A stretch of DNA of 64,000 nucleotides, taken from JAHEFT01 sp963766195 (lineage in GTDB: Bacteria > Pseudomonadota > Gammaproteobacteria > Xanthomonadales > SZUA-36). Positions 8,713 to 18,645 of this stretch are shown here, piece after piece. The position numbers and the translations under genes were made by a program. A model generated the notes under the pieces. The model made no database searches. It was not told the DNA's origin and saw only the letters and a program-made list of their open reading frames with translations. Each line of letters starts with the position of its first letter. Within the stretch, counting starts at the first letter, position 1. Where the stretch lies: contig CAVXYY010000001.1 in assembly GCA_963766195.1 (NCBI GenBank), positions 248,001 through 312,000 on the forward strand. Reading direction: 5' to 3'.

Positions 8713-9498
8713 ATGGAACTGATCGACATCGGCTGCAACCTGACACATGACTCCTTCGACAGCGACCGGGAGGAAGTGCTGGCAAGGGCGCGTGAAGCCG
8801 GGGTGGTTCAAATGGTGGTCACCGGCGCAAGCCGGGAGGGAAGCAGGACAGCCCTTCAGCTTGCCCGGCAACACCCGGGAGAGCTTTTCGCAACGGCCGG
8901 CGTTCACCCCCACCTGGCATCCGGATTTGACGATGAATGCGAGGCCCTTTTGCGTCAGCTGAGCACCGAGGCCGAAGTAGTGGCCGTAGGCGAAACGGGC
9001 CTCGACTACTTTCGTGACCTTTCACCGCGCGACGTTCAGCGCGAGGTGTTTCAAAAACAACTGAACATCGGGATGGAAAGCAGACTGCCCGTGTTTCTGC
9101 ATATGCGGGACGCACACGACGATTTCCACGCGATCCTGCGGGATGTCCGCAACCAGTTGTGCGACGTGGTTGTGCACTGCTTCACCGGGAGCCGTGAAGA
9201 ACTCCATGACTATCTTGAACTGGATTGTCATATCGGTATCACCGGCTGGATCTGTGACGAGCGCCGCGGCACCCACATGCTGGACTTCCTGAAGGAAATC
9301 CCCGCGGACCGCCTGATGATCGAAACGGACTCGCCCTACCTCAAGCCGAGAAACCTGCGGCCGCGCGTGAAGAGCCACCGGAACGAACCCCGCTGGCTGC
9401 CCTGGATTCTGAACACCGTCGCCGAGGCAAGAGGCGAAGATCCTTCCACCCTGGCAGAACAAACCACCGCCAACGCCCGCCGGTTTTTCCGGATCTGA
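8713..9498 (+). CDS. tatD: TatD family metal-dependent DNase
   Basis: A 261-residue TIM-barrel hydrolase. The family has Mg-dependent 3'-5' DNase activity linked to DNA repair and turnover of oxidised DNA. Metal ligands are visible in IDIGCNLTHD (an N-L-T-H variant of the usual HxH), AVGETGLDYFRD, LHMRDAH, VVHCFTG and ETDSPYL. ATG 8713 is preferred; ATG 8704 is three codons upstream. It is monocistronic, followed by repeat sequences. Confidence 0.92.
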   Translation: MELIDIGCNLTHDSFDSDREEVLARAREAGVVQMVVTGASREGSRTALQLARQHPGELFATAGVHPHLASGFDDECEALLRQLSTEAEVVAVGETGLDYFRDLSPRDVQREVFQKQLNIGMESRLPVFLHMRDAHDDFHAILRDVRNQLCDVVVHCFTGSREELHDYLELDCHIGITGWICDERRGTHMLDFLKEIPADRLMIETDSPYLKPRNLRPRVKSHRNEPRWLPWILNTVAEARGEDPSTLAEQTTANARRFFRI

Positions 9499-9501
9499 AC
9501 T

Positions 9502-9545
9502 GTAGGAGCGGCCCACGGCCGCGAATTTACAAGTCACTCCGAACC
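9502..9545 (+). repeat. REP-like palindrome, GTAGGAGCGG...CGCGAATT...CACTCCGAA type
   Basis: GTAGGAGCGGCCCACGGCCG forms a short hairpin followed by CGAATT and CACTCCGAACC. The same module recurs at 34904-34940 and, reversed, at 62683-62724. Confidence 0.65.
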
Positions 9546-9633
9546 ACCGGCAGGGGCGCTGGGAAACACCCCGTCCGCCGGTTGCCCTTGGGCAGTGATC
9601 TTGCTCGTAGTGTAGAAGCAGCGGATGCTCGAG

Positions 9634-9716
9634 GGGAAATGGGGTCAGAGCCCTTTTTCGACTAAAGGGGAAATGGGGTCAGAGCCCTTTTCGACTAAAA
9701 AGGGCTCTGACCCCAT
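9634..9716. repeat. direct and inverted GGGGTCAGAGCCCTTTT repeats
   Basis: Two direct copies of AAATGGGGTCAGAGCCC (about 9637 and 9671) are followed by an inverted copy, AAAAGGGCTCTGACCCCATT (about 9697-9716), so a large hairpin can form. It lies directly downstream of the desaturase gene on the minus strand. No transposase is nearby. Confidence 0.75.
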
Positions 9717-9726
9717 TAAGGTGTTT

Positions 9727-10896
9727 TTACATGACCTGGGAGGTCAACAAGGCCAGGCGCTTGTGCTGCATTTTCAGACTCATTTCCAATTCGCGGTAGC
9801 GGGCGGTGAACGATGCAGTCTCGGTTTCAATCCGTTCCGCCAGCTTTTGCTTTCCCGCCTGTACGCGGTCCATCTGAACCTGCACGCGTTCCATCTGCAA
9901 CTGCTGCCATTCCTTGATGGTTTCAATAAACTGGGCGTACTCGGTTTCCAGCTGCTTCCTCCAGCGCGGGCTGACGCCCTCCCGTTCGAGCTTTTCCCGT
10001 GCTGCCTTGAACTCCATGTTCAGCCTGGCGCGCATGACCTTGAAAGCAGGCGCCCGCTTGCGGTTTTTCACCAGGCCCAGCAGGGCGCAGGCAGAAATGA
10101 ACCACTTGTTGATATCAAGGTGCCACCAGCGGATTCCGCAGCGGTAGTCACTCTGGAAGAGGTGGTGGTAATTGTGGTAACCCTCGCCGTACGTGATCAG
10201 TGCGAGAAAGTGCTGGTCACGGGCTGAATTTTCATCCGTATAGGGCTGGCGGCCCCACATGTGGGCCAGGGAATTGATGAAAAAGGTCACGTGATGGGTC
10301 ACGACCAGCCGTCCAATGCCCACCAGCAGGAACATGCCCAGCATGTCACCCGTCATCCAGCCCAGTAACAGCGGCAGGGCCAGGTTGGTTACCCATACCA
10401 GGGTCCAGTACCAGCGGTGCTGCCAGACTGCCACCGGGTCGTTCTCGAGATCACGAACGACGCTGTAGTCCACTACCCCGCTGGGGTAATCCCTCAACAT
10501 CCAGCCGATGTGTGCAAACCAGAAACCACGGCCGATGGAGTAGGGATCCTTGTCGTTGTCGTCGACTTCGCGGTGATGAATGCGATGGCGTGCAGACCAG
10601 ACAATGATGCTGTTCTGAAGCGACATGCCGCCCACCACAGCCAGGAACCATTTCAGTGCGGGATGGGCATCGTAAGTCCGGTGGGACCACAGCCGGTGAT
10701 AACCGCTGCCGATACCGATGCCGTTAAGAACGATGAAAATCCCGAAAAAGGCCCATGCCCAGCCGCTGAATCCGTTCACGATGCCATACCAGGGCACGAC
10801 GGTGATCGCAGCGAGAAAAGTCAGGCCTAGAACGGCCGTAACGGCCCAGTTGATGGGGGCGTTTTCCGTTGCCTGCCCTGGAATTGATTCTGACAT
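9727..10896 (-). CDS. membrane fatty-acid desaturase (acyl-CoA delta-9 type)
   Basis: A 389-residue integral membrane di-iron desaturase that introduces a cis double bond into acyl chains, adjusting membrane fluidity. The three histidine boxes are present: HRLWSH (near residue 66), HRIHH (near 103) and HNYHH (near 241), separated by paired hydrophobic segments. After about residue 290 comes an unusual, long, highly charged tail (KAAREKLEREG, WQQLQMERVQVQMDRVQ) predicted to be coiled coil. ATG 10896 gives MSESIPG. Sterol or lipid regulators cannot be assigned from sequence. Confidence 0.92.
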   Translation of the reverse strand: MSESIPGQATENAPINWAVTAVLGLTFLAAITVVPWYGIVNGFSGWAWAFFGIFIVLNGIGIGSGYHRLWSHRTYDAHPALKWFLAVVGGMSLQNSIIVWSARHRIHHREVDDNDKDPYSIGRGFWFAHIGWMLRDYPSGVVDYSVVRDLENDPVAVWQHRWYWTLVWVTNLALPLLLGWMTGDMLGMFLLVGIGRLVVTHHVTFFINSLAHMWGRQPYTDENSARDQHFLALITYGEGYHNYHHLFQSDYRCGIRWWHLDINKWFISACALLGLVKNRKRAPAFKVMRARLNMEFKAAREKLEREGVSPRWRKQLETEYAQFIETIKEWQQLQMERVQVQMDRVQAGKQKLAERIETETASFTARYRELEMSLKMQHKRLALLTSQVM

Positions 10897-11003
10897 TTGG
10901 ATACCTGTAAGAGAGATTGAATAGTCAATCTGTAAGAGGTTCATATTAATGGAACACGGGCATGAACGCACTTAAAAACGGTTTACCCGGCACCCGATAG
11001 ACA

Positions 11004-11763
11004 TCAGGTTCTCAAACCGGTTCCCCGGTGGAGCAAAATCAGGCACCAGGCAAACAAAATCATGCCGGCGACCAAAATGACGCCATAGGTCTGCCACAGG
11101 CTGACATCGGACACCCCGAGCATCCCGTATCGAAATCCGTTGACCATGTAAAGAATCGGATTGACCACGGAAACCTTCTGCCAGAATGACGGCAGAAGCG
11201 AGATCGAATAGAAAACACCGCCCAGGTAAGTCAACGGCGCCAGCACAAAGGTCGGAATGATCGCAATATCATCGAATTTCTGTGCAAATATGGCGTTGAT
11301 CATCCCGGCGAGTGCGAAAACGATCGCGGTCAGCAGCAGCACGGTCAGCATTACCAGGGGGTGTTGTACTTCGATCGGCGTGAACAGCAGCGAGACAACC
11401 ATGACGACTCCACCGACCATCAGCCCCCGGGTCAGCGCCCCGGTCACGTAACCCGACAGGATGACCCAGTTGGGCAGCGGTGAAATCAGCAATTCCTCGA
11501 TGTGCTTGCCGAACTTGGCGCCGAAAAAGGAAGAAACCATGTTGCCGTAGGAATTGGTGATCACCGACATGATGATCAGGCCGGGTACGATGTACTGCAT
11601 GTAGGTGAAACCGTCCATCTCGCCGATGCGGCGGCCGATCAACTCCCCGAAAATGATGAAGTACAGCGTCATCGTGATTGCCGGCGGGCACGATGGTTTG
11701 GCCCCAGATGCGCAGAATCCGGGTGATTTCCTTTCGCACGATGGTTTGATAACCGACCCACAT
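11004..11763 (-). CDS. ABC-2 type transport permease (YadH-like), frame broken once
   Basis: The inner-membrane half of an ABC exporter, about 253 residues. The first frame gives MWVGYQTIVRKEITRILRIW; after a break near 11685 the second gives LYFIIFGELIGRRIG, MQYIVPGLIIM and six hydrophobic helices through GVFYSISLLP and NPILYMVNGFRYG, the YadH/ABC2 signature. The break has the polarity of one extra base. It starts 16 bp after the ATPase gene ends, so the two form a transporter. The cargo is unknown. Confidence 0.82.
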
Positions 11764-11778
11764 CGGGTTAGGCTGGGC

Positions 11779-12716
11779 TCATGCCGCTTTTCCTCCCTGT
11801 GCCTGGCCCTTGTCCACCAGCGCCATGAACAGCTCTTCCAGCCGGTTTGCCTTGTTGCGCATACTCAGAACGTGAATACCCTGGCGCTCCAGTTCCGAGA
11901 ACAGGGTATTCAGGGATTTCTGCTTCGGTAACGAGGCTTCCAGGGTCTTGTCGTCCCGGCCGGACGATTTCCATGCCGTCCACGACCGGGCAGTAGTCGA
12001 TCGATTCGCGCAGGTCGAGCACGAAGGTTTCAACATCCAGCGTCGCCAGCAGGGATTTCATATCCGTGTTCTTGATGATTTCACCGTGATCGATGATGGC
12101 GATATTGCGGCACAGGCTTTCCGCTTCTTCCAGGTAATGCGTGGTCAGGATCACCGTGGTGCCGCTTGCGATTGATTTCTTTTACGAACTCCCACATCGA
12201 ACGGCGGATTTCAATGTCAACGCCGGCAGTCGGCTCGTCCAGGATCAACAGGCGGGGTTCGTTCACCATGGCCCGCGCGATCATCAGCCTGCGCTTCATG
12301 CCGCCGGACAGCGTGCGCGATGTCTTTTCCGCCTTGTCCCACAGATCGAGCTGTTTCAGGTATTTTTCGGCGCGCTCCAGGGCAATTTTGCGCGGAATAC
12401 CGTAGAAACCGGCCTGGTTGACGACGATTTCCATGGGCTTTTCGAATTGGTTGAAATTCAGCTCCTGGGGCACCAGCCCAATGTATGACATGGCTTTCGA
12501 GCGCTCCTGCTGCACGCTGGTGCCGAATACGAGCGTTTCGCCACTGGTCGTGTTGACCAACGATGAAATGATTCCTATCAACGTGGACTTGCCGGCCCCG
12601 TTCGGCCCGAGCAGGGCAAAGAAATCTCCCTCTTCCACCGTGAGTGAAACGCCTTTCAGGGCCTCTACTCCGTTCTTGTAGGTCTTTCTCAGATTGTTGA
12701 TTTCCAGCGCATACAT
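11779..12716 (-). CDS. ABC transporter ATP-binding protein (YadG-like), frame broken twice
   Basis: The ATPase partner of the adjacent permease, about 310 residues. Walker A is GPNGAGKST, the Q-loop lies in LVPQELNFNQF, the signature is LSGGMKRRL, and Walker B with catalytic Glu is LLILDEPTAGVD. After a break near 12165 the H-loop continues as TTHYLEEAESLCRNIAIIDH; after another near 11960 the C-terminus reads KSLNTLFSELERQGIHVLSM. ATG 12716 (MYALEINNLRKTYK) fits the family start. Both breaks look like single inserted bases. Confidence 0.82.
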
Positions 12717-12879
12717 GGGATAGGGATCACTTGCGATTTTGTTGACAGATTCAAGTGTGGTGGAGAAGGTCTCTGAATTCAATGACCATTCACCTATGGA
12801 CAGTACCCGGTATTCGTCCTAACCTGTTGCGCTGACTCTCTGTGACAAAAAATGATCTTTATGTTTTTCAAGCCATTGA

Positions 12880-14342
12880 GTGTTATTCACCCTGCTCGGC
12901 GCTTGTCTGTCGCTGACCGCGGTGAACGTATTTGCCGGACCTGGAGATGACACGCTCCGGGCTGGAACTGGAAACCTGTGAACTGGTTGTGCCCGGGACA
13001 CCGCTGTCCACGGTAGGCGAATGCGGCTGGATGGAAGCGGCGGAAAACCCGGATGAACCCGAAGGCCGGCAGATCAGGATCCGGGTTGCGCGTATTCCCG
13101 GCCACTGGGCGCGTGGCGGAACCGGATCCCCTGGTTTTTTTCGCCGGTGGTCCCGGACAGTCCGCCACCGAAAGCTGGCCCATCATTGCCGGCGCTCTGA
13201 AGAAAGTGAATGAAAGCCGCGATATCCTGCTGGTCGATCAGCGCGGTACCGGGCAATCCAACCCGCTGAAGTGCCCGGAAATGGAGTTGGATGAGGCCCT
13301 TGCACAGGACTGGGACGAGTTGGCCGGCACCACCCGGGCGTGCCTGGATTCCCTGGATGGCGACCCCCGTTTCTACACCACGACGATCGCCATGGGTGAC
13401 ATCGACGCGGCGCGCGAAGCACTGGGCTATGAAAAAGTTAACCTGTACGGCGGCTCATACGGCACGCGCGCCGCCCAGGTATACCTGAGACTGTTCCCCG
13501 AACGGGTGCGCACGGTCGTGCTGGATGGCGTTGTTCCGCAAACCCTGGCGCTGGGAACAGAGCACGCGGAAAAACTGGACCAGGCCATTTACCGCGTGCT
13601 GAAAGGCTGTGATGCAGATCCTCTGTGCGGCAAAGCTTTTCCCGATACCGCAGGAAAACTCACCCGCCTGATCCGGACCTGGAAGAAAACCCGGTGGAGG
13701 TCACCATTGTTCACCCGACCACGGGCCTGCCTTTCACCCTGACCTTCAACCGCGAGGTTCTGTCCACCTCGCTGCGGTTCCTGGCCTACTCTTCAGATAC
13801 CCAGGCCATGCTGCCGTTACTGATTCACGAAGCCGCGGTCGACCAACGCTTTGACCGCCTGGCCAGCCAGATGCTGATTGCGGCGACCGGGCTTGCAGGA
13901 AAGCATTTCCCAGGGAATGGAGCTTTCCGTGACCTGCGCGGAAGATTACCCGCTGTATCCCGAGAATCCGTCCCCCAGAAACACCCTGATGGGTGACATG
14001 ATGGAAAAGTCCGTCGGGATTCAGTGCCGGATCTGGCCGAAAGGCCCGGTACCGGAGAATTTCCACGAACCGGTAACTGCCGACGTGCCAGTGTTGCTCC
14101 TGTCGGGTGAACTGGACCCGGTGACACCGCCGGAATATGCTGACCAGGTAGCCGTTCATTTCCCGAACAGCCGTCACCTGATCGCTCCCGGCCAGGGCCA
14201 TATCGCCGCCACCCGCGGTTGCATGGGAAAGATCGTTTCCGAATTCATCATTGAAGGAAACGCCAACGACCTGGAAACGGATTGTATTTCCAATATGCAG
14301 GCAACCCCTTATTTCATATCGCTGACGGGGCCCACGCCATGA
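12880..14342 (+). CDS. secreted S33-type alpha/beta hydrolase (prolyl/tripeptidyl aminopeptidase-like), frame broken
   Basis: Four frame changes (about 12960, 13105, 13675, 13885) must be bridged; three look like one extra base and one (13675) like one missing base. The restored protein has a signal peptide (VLFTLLGACLSLTAVNVFA), a VFFAGGPGQSA oxyanion segment, VDQRGTGQSNPL, the nucleophile in LYGGSYGTRAAQVYL, the acid in LSGELDPVTPPEYAD and the His in GQGHI. This is the layout of periplasmic S33 peptidases releasing short peptides. Its stop overlaps natA (ATGA). Confidence 0.78.
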
Positions 14343-15073
14343 TTGTCGTAAAGAACCTGCACAAGTCCTTCGGTGATGTTAAAGCCGTTAAAGGCGTATC
14401 GTTCGAAGCGAGGGATGGTGAAATCACGGGTTTGCTCGGCCCGAACGGAGCAGGCAAGACGACCACGCTGCGCATGCTGTATTCGCTGCTGCCTCCCGAC
14501 CAGGGTGAAATCCGCATCGATGGTCTCGACCCGACCCGTGACGCGATGGAAATCAAGCGCACCCTGGGCGTCGTTCCTGACAGCCGCGGCCTGTATTCGA
14601 GACTGACCGCACGCGAAAATATCTCGTACTATGGCGAACTTCATGGCATGAATAAAAACGCCATCCGGGACCGGATCGAAAACCTGACCAGTACACTGGA
14701 CATGGGCGACTTCATCGACCGCCGGACCGAGGGGTTTTCGCAGGGACAACGGGTAAAAGTGGCGATCGCGCGGGCCATGGTGCACGAACCGCAAACCGTG
14801 CTGATGGACGAACCCAGCAACGGTCTCGACGTGATGAGCACCAGGGCTCTGCGGCACTATATCCGCAGCCTGCGGGATCAAGGCCACTCCGTTGTGCTTT
14901 CAACCCACATCATGCAGGAAGTGGCCGCGCTGTGTGACCGGATCGTGATCATCGCCAAGGGTGAAGTCGCGGCGGATGGCACGGCGGCAGAATTGCTGGA
15001 ACGGGCGGGTTGCGACTCGCTGGAAGATGCTTTCGTAAAACTGATCGGCTCAGAAGAAGGATTGCTGGCATGA
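14339..15073 (+). CDS. natA: ABC transporter ATP-binding protein NatA-like
   Basis: A 244-residue ATPase of the NatA Na+ efflux family. Walker A is GPNGAGKTTT, the signature is FSQGQRVKVAIARA, Walker B is TVLMDEPSNGLD, and the H-loop is VLSTHIMQEV. The start codon overlaps the peptidase stop and its own stop overlaps natB, so the three genes are translationally coupled. With NatB it would export Na+ or another substrate; the coupling to a peptidase is unusual. Confidence 0.85.
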   Translation: MIVVKNLHKSFGDVKAVKGVSFEARDGEITGLLGPNGAGKTTTLRMLYSLLPPDQGEIRIDGLDPTRDAMEIKRTLGVVPDSRGLYSRLTARENISYYGELHGMNKNAIRDRIENLTSTLDMGDFIDRRTEGFSQGQRVKVAIARAMVHEPQTVLMDEPSNGLDVMSTRALRHYIRSLRDQGHSVVLSTHIMQEVAALCDRIVIIAKGEVAADGTAAELLERAGCDSLEDAFVKLIGSEEGLLA

Positions 15074-16248
15074 GGGGACTAACCACGGTATTCAAAAAAG
15101 AGGTTCGCGAAAACATCCGCGACCGCCGGGCCCTGTTCAATTCACTGTTGCTCGGTCCCTTGCTGTTTCCGTTGCTCTTCGTCGGCATGATGTGGTTCCT
15201 GGAAAGCGCCGAAAAGGAACGGGCGGAGAAAACGCTGGAATTGCCGGTCATTGGCGCCCAATACGCTCCCAGCCTGATTCGCTTTCTCGAACAGCAGGGG
15301 GCCGTGATCCAACCCGAACCGGAAGATCCCGAAGAAATGGTTCGCAGCCAGGAAGTGCCCGTCGTTCTGCGGATTCTGCCCGAATTTCCGGAGAAGTGGA
15401 TGGAAGGCCTTCCCGCACCGGTAGAAGTGATTTCAGATCCTTCCCGCCAGGAATCCAATGCACCGATTCGCAGGGTCAAAGGCCTGCTTTACGGATACGG
15501 GCAGCAGATCGGATCGCTGAGGCTGCAATTACGCGGGGTTTCTCCGCAATTGGCCTCGCCGGTCATGATCAAGGACGTGGATCTGTCCACGGCCAAGAGC
15601 CGCGCCATCCTGGCGGTCATTTTTCTGCCCTACGTGTTGATGATTACCGCCTTTACCGGAGCTACCCACCTGGCCATGGACACCACGGCCGGTGAGAAAG
15701 AGCGCAAGTCCCTGGAACCGCTGCTGATCAACCCCGTGCCGCGCTGGCAGATCATGACCGGCAAGATGATCACGACGATGGTTTTTGCGATGGCTTCGCT
15801 GGCGCTGACCCTGGTCTCGTTCCGGATCGTTTTGCCGTACATGCCGGTGGGCGCATTCGGCATGGACCTTACACTGGGGCTGGAAACCCTGTTGAAGATC
15901 CTGCTGGTCATTTCGCCGGTGGCCATCCTGGCTGCGGCGCTGCTGACCTTGCTCGCTTCATTCGCCAAGAGTTACCGCGAAGCCCAGAGTTACATGGGAC
16001 TGGTGATCCTGATCCCGATGATTCCCAGCCTGATTTTCATGGCCAATCCGATCAAGGCGGAAACCTGGATGATGAACATCCCGTTGTTCTCGCAAAATCT
16101 GCTGATCGGTGAGATCATCCGCGGAGAGTCGGTGACGATGATGTGGTATGGCTTGTCGGTATTCAGCACGCTGGTGATCGGCCTGGTGCTGGCGGCGATG
16201 GCGGCAAACCTCTATAACCGTCCAAAACTGATTTTCAGCAGTTCATGA
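15070..16248 (+). CDS. natB: ABC-2 permease NatB-like
   Basis: A 392-residue membrane subunit. An N-terminal helix (SLLLGPLLFPLLFVGMMWF) precedes a periplasmic domain of about 150 residues, followed by five to six helices. TTAGEKERKSLEPLLINPV is the hallmark segment of NatB-type permeases. The start ATG overlaps the natA stop. Na+ export is family knowledge, not proven here. Confidence 0.87.
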   Translation: MRGLTTVFKKEVRENIRDRRALFNSLLLGPLLFPLLFVGMMWFLESAEKERAEKTLELPVIGAQYAPSLIRFLEQQGAVIQPEPEDPEEMVRSQEVPVVLRILPEFPEKWMEGLPAPVEVISDPSRQESNAPIRRVKGLLYGYGQQIGSLRLQLRGVSPQLASPVMIKDVDLSTAKSRAILAVIFLPYVLMITAFTGATHLAMDTTAGEKERKSLEPLLINPVPRWQIMTGKMITTMVFAMASLALTLVSFRIVLPYMPVGAFGMDLTLGLETLLKILLVISPVAILAAALLTLLASFAKSYREAQSYMGLVILIPMIPSLIFMANPIKAETWMMNIPLFSQNLLIGEIIRGESVTMMWYGLSVFSTLVIGLVLAAMAANLYNRPKLIFSSS

Positions 16249-16270
16249 AACATTGCCCCGGGAGATTGTT

Positions 16271-16801
16271 ATGAAAAAACTCTTGATTTTCCTGTCGTTG
16301 CTCGCGCTGCTATTTGCCGGCACAGGCCTGCAGGCTGACGGGACACCCGACGAGGGCAGCGCCGCGCCCGGATTCCATTTGCAGGATCAGAACGGCGACT
16401 GGCACGACCTGCAGGACTACCAGGGCTCATGGCTGGCGATCTATTTCTACCCGAAAGACGACACGCCGGGTTGCACGACAGAAGCCTGCAATTTCCGCGA
16501 TAACATCTACGCGTTCAAGGCCATCGGCGCTTCGGTCGTCGGCATCAGCGTCGACGACGTCGATTCACACAAGGAATTCTCCGAAAAATACAAGCTGCCG
16601 TTCATCATCCTGGCCGATGAAGACGGTGAGACCGCCAAGGCCTACGGCGTATTGCGGGACTGGAAACTGGTGCAGATCGCCAGTCGCCAGTCCTTCCTGG
16701 TCAATCCCGAAGGCGTGATTGTGAAGCACTACGAGGATGTCGATCCTGACACCCACACGCAGCAGGTGCTGGCCGATCTTGAAGGCCTGATGGGCGAGTA
16801 G
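16271..16801 (+). CDS. exported peroxiredoxin, PrxQ/Bcp type
   Basis: A 176-residue thiol peroxidase that reduces hydroperoxides. A signal peptide (MKKLLIFLSLLALLFAGTGL) is present, unlike cytosolic Bcp, so it should act in the periplasm. The peroxidatic and resolving cysteines are spaced as in PrxQ: TPGCTTEACNFRD. YFYPKDD and the late Arg in ASRQSFLV complete the active site. ATG 16271 follows GGGAGA with suitable spacing and lies 22 bp after natB. Confidence 0.9.
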   Translation: MKKLLIFLSLLALLFAGTGLQADGTPDEGSAAPGFHLQDQNGDWHDLQDYQGSWLAIYFYPKDDTPGCTTEACNFRDNIYAFKAIGASVVGISVDDVDSHKEFSEKYKLPFIILADEDGETAKAYGVLRDWKLVQIASRQSFLVNPEGVIVKHYEDVDPDTHTQQVLADLEGLMGE

Positions 16802-16815
16802 GAGCGAGCCATGCT

Positions 16816-16840
16816 GTGGGAGCCGGCCATGCCGGCGATT
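16816..16840 (+). repeat. REP-like palindrome GTGGGAGCCGGCC..GCCGGCGATT
   Basis: A short imperfect hairpin of the same family as the pair at 62541-62724, lying in the 3' space between the convergent prxQ and amidohydrolase genes. The remainder of 16802-16971 shows no gene. Confidence 0.6.
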
Positions 16841-16971
16841 TGGAATTTTTAGTGCCTCACGGAGAGATCATGCAATCGCGGGCGCGCAACGGCATTCCAA
16901 GGGCGCTTCTTCGGCTTCGCCGAAACCGCACCCTCTACATCGCCTGCGCTGGCCCGCTCCCACGGACGGCT

Positions 16972-18573
16972 TTATTCAGGAATATACGGCAGCCGCTCCG
17001 GCCCGGGACCGGCGCCCGACGCTTGCCTCGCCTCGATCACGATTTCCCTGACGTCCAGCAACAGTTCCCTCGCGTCATAGACAATTCCGTCCTTGAGCGT
17101 ATAGCGGACCCCGCCCACGCGGACCGGTTCGTTGTTATCGTTGAGGCGGAAGTGCCCGGTGCCGTACAGCACCTTGAAGTTCTCCAGCGGATTATCTTCC
17201 GTAATCACCAGGTCGGCGAGTTTTCCCGGGCGGATTGAACCGATGCGGTCATCCATTCCAAGCACTTCCGCACCCAGGAAGGTCGCCGATCGCATGACCT
17301 CAAGCGGACTGAATCCGGCTTCCTGCAGCAGTTCCATTTCCCGGATGTAACCGAAGCCGTAAAGTTTCCAGATAAAACCCGAGTCCGATCCGAGGGTCAC
17401 CCTTCCGCCATGATTCTTGTAATCGTCCAGGAACAGCATCCACAAACGGTAGTTCTCTTTCCAGGCAATTTCATCTCCGGTCGTCCAGTCGAACCAGTAA
17501 GAGCCATGGGCCTTGCGTGAGGGTTGAAAAAACGACCACAGGTTCGGATGTGCGTAATCCTGTTGCCAGTCGGCATTCATTTCACGCATCAAGTCACGGC
17601 TGGCCTCGTAAATCGTCAGTGTAGGGTCCAGCGTGAAATCCAGCGCAATCAACTCGTCGCGCACCGCATTCCATTTTTCGGAACCCGGAGCCGCAGTCTG
17701 TACCCAAAGCCGGCCGGCCTGGCCAAAACGGTCCTGTTCGTTGCTGTAATTGTAATCAGCGGGATAATCCTGGATAACCTGGTCTTCGAACATGGCTTCG
17801 GGTAATCCGTACCAGTGCTCCATACTGGTCAAACCGGCGCGCGCTGAATCCAGCACGTTCCACTGCACGACATCCAGCTGTGCATGGTGCATGGCGGAAC
17901 CCAGCCCCTGCTTCTTTGCCTCATCCAGCGCAGCTTCCATGATGTCCGGCGGGGCCCCGAAGAACTTGATGCCGCTTGCACCGTCCCGGGAAATCTTGCG
18001 CACCCATGCGCGCGCTTCTTCGGGTTCAAGGAACGGCCCGTCCGCTCCCTGTCCAAAACCCACATAGGGAACGATCCGGGGCGCGGTGATCGTGTTGTTT
18101 TCACTCCGGCGCTGGTGATCGCGTACCCAGTCGAGGCCATTGAAACTGCCCGGCTCGCGTATGGTAGTAATCCCATGTGCAAGCCACAGCTTGGCCACGT
18201 ACTCGGCAGGCACCCCCTGGTCATCGCCACCGAAGTGTGCGTGCATGTCGATAAACCCCGGCATCACGTAATAACCTTCAAGCTCCATGACACGATCTCC
18301 CTCCAGCACGGGAGGCCGCCCACTCTCCTCTATGGGTATGCCGGGAGAGCCGACGTTGTGGATCGAAGCGATGCGATTGCCTTCAATGACCAGATCCATC
18401 GGGCCGATCGGGGGAGCGCCTTCACCATTGATCACGATGACCCCTCTCAAGATCAGCCGCTTGAATGGACCCTCACCCCGATCCCGGTCCGGCGCCGCAT
18501 CGGGAGCAGCAAAAACCGGTGCACAGACCGCCAGCAAGACCAGTAAAACCATTGAGTTGATTATTTTTTGCAC
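16972..18573 (-). CDS. secreted amidohydrolase (imidazolonepropionase-like)
   Basis: A 533-residue metal-dependent hydrolase with a signal peptide ending APVFA. Metal-binding motifs are FIDMHAHFG near residue 108, MHHAQLD, MEHWYGLPE and LGSDSGF, and the C-terminal IGSIRPGKLADLVITEDNPL is the usual composite beta-sandwich end of the family. The substrate is not evident; secreted relatives act on peptides or cyclic amides. A divergent promoter region of 72 bp separates it from the CDGSH gene. Confidence 0.88.
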   Translation of the reverse strand: MQKIINSMVLLVLLAVCAPVFAAPDAAPDRDRGEGPFKRLILRGVIVINGEGAPPIGPMDLVIEGNRIASIHNVGSPGIPIEESGRPPVLEGDRVMELEGYYVMPGFIDMHAHFGGDDQGVPAEYVAKLWLAHGITTIREPGSFNGLDWVRDHQRRSENNTITAPRIVPYVGFGQGADGPFLEPEEARAWVRKISRDGASGIKFFGAPPDIMEAALDEAKKQGLGSAMHHAQLDVVQWNVLDSARAGLTSMEHWYGLPEAMFEDQVIQDYPADYNYSNEQDRFGQAGRLWVQTAAPGSEKWNAVRDELIALDFTLDPTLTIYEASRDLMREMNADWQQDYAHPNLWSFFQPSRKAHGSYWFDWTTGDEIAWKENYRLWMLFLDDYKNHGGRVTLGSDSGFIWKLYGFGYIREMELLQEAGFSPLEVMRSATFLGAEVLGMDDRIGSIRPGKLADLVITEDNPLENFKVLYGTGHFRLNDNNEPVRVGGVRYTLKDGIVYDARELLLDVREIVIEARQASGAGPGPERLPYIPE

Positions 18574-18645
18574 AAAATTTCTCGCTCTCGATAAAAACTG
18601 CTGCTACAGTATAGTCAGGAAAAGGATTTCCTGGAGAAGATTGTC

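Noticed and set aside
10897..11003. GTTCAT-ATTA-ATGGAAC dyad before the desaturase as a FabR/DesT box
   Set aside because: It is imperfect and does not match the consensus sites well enough; no TetR-type lipid regulator is in the window.
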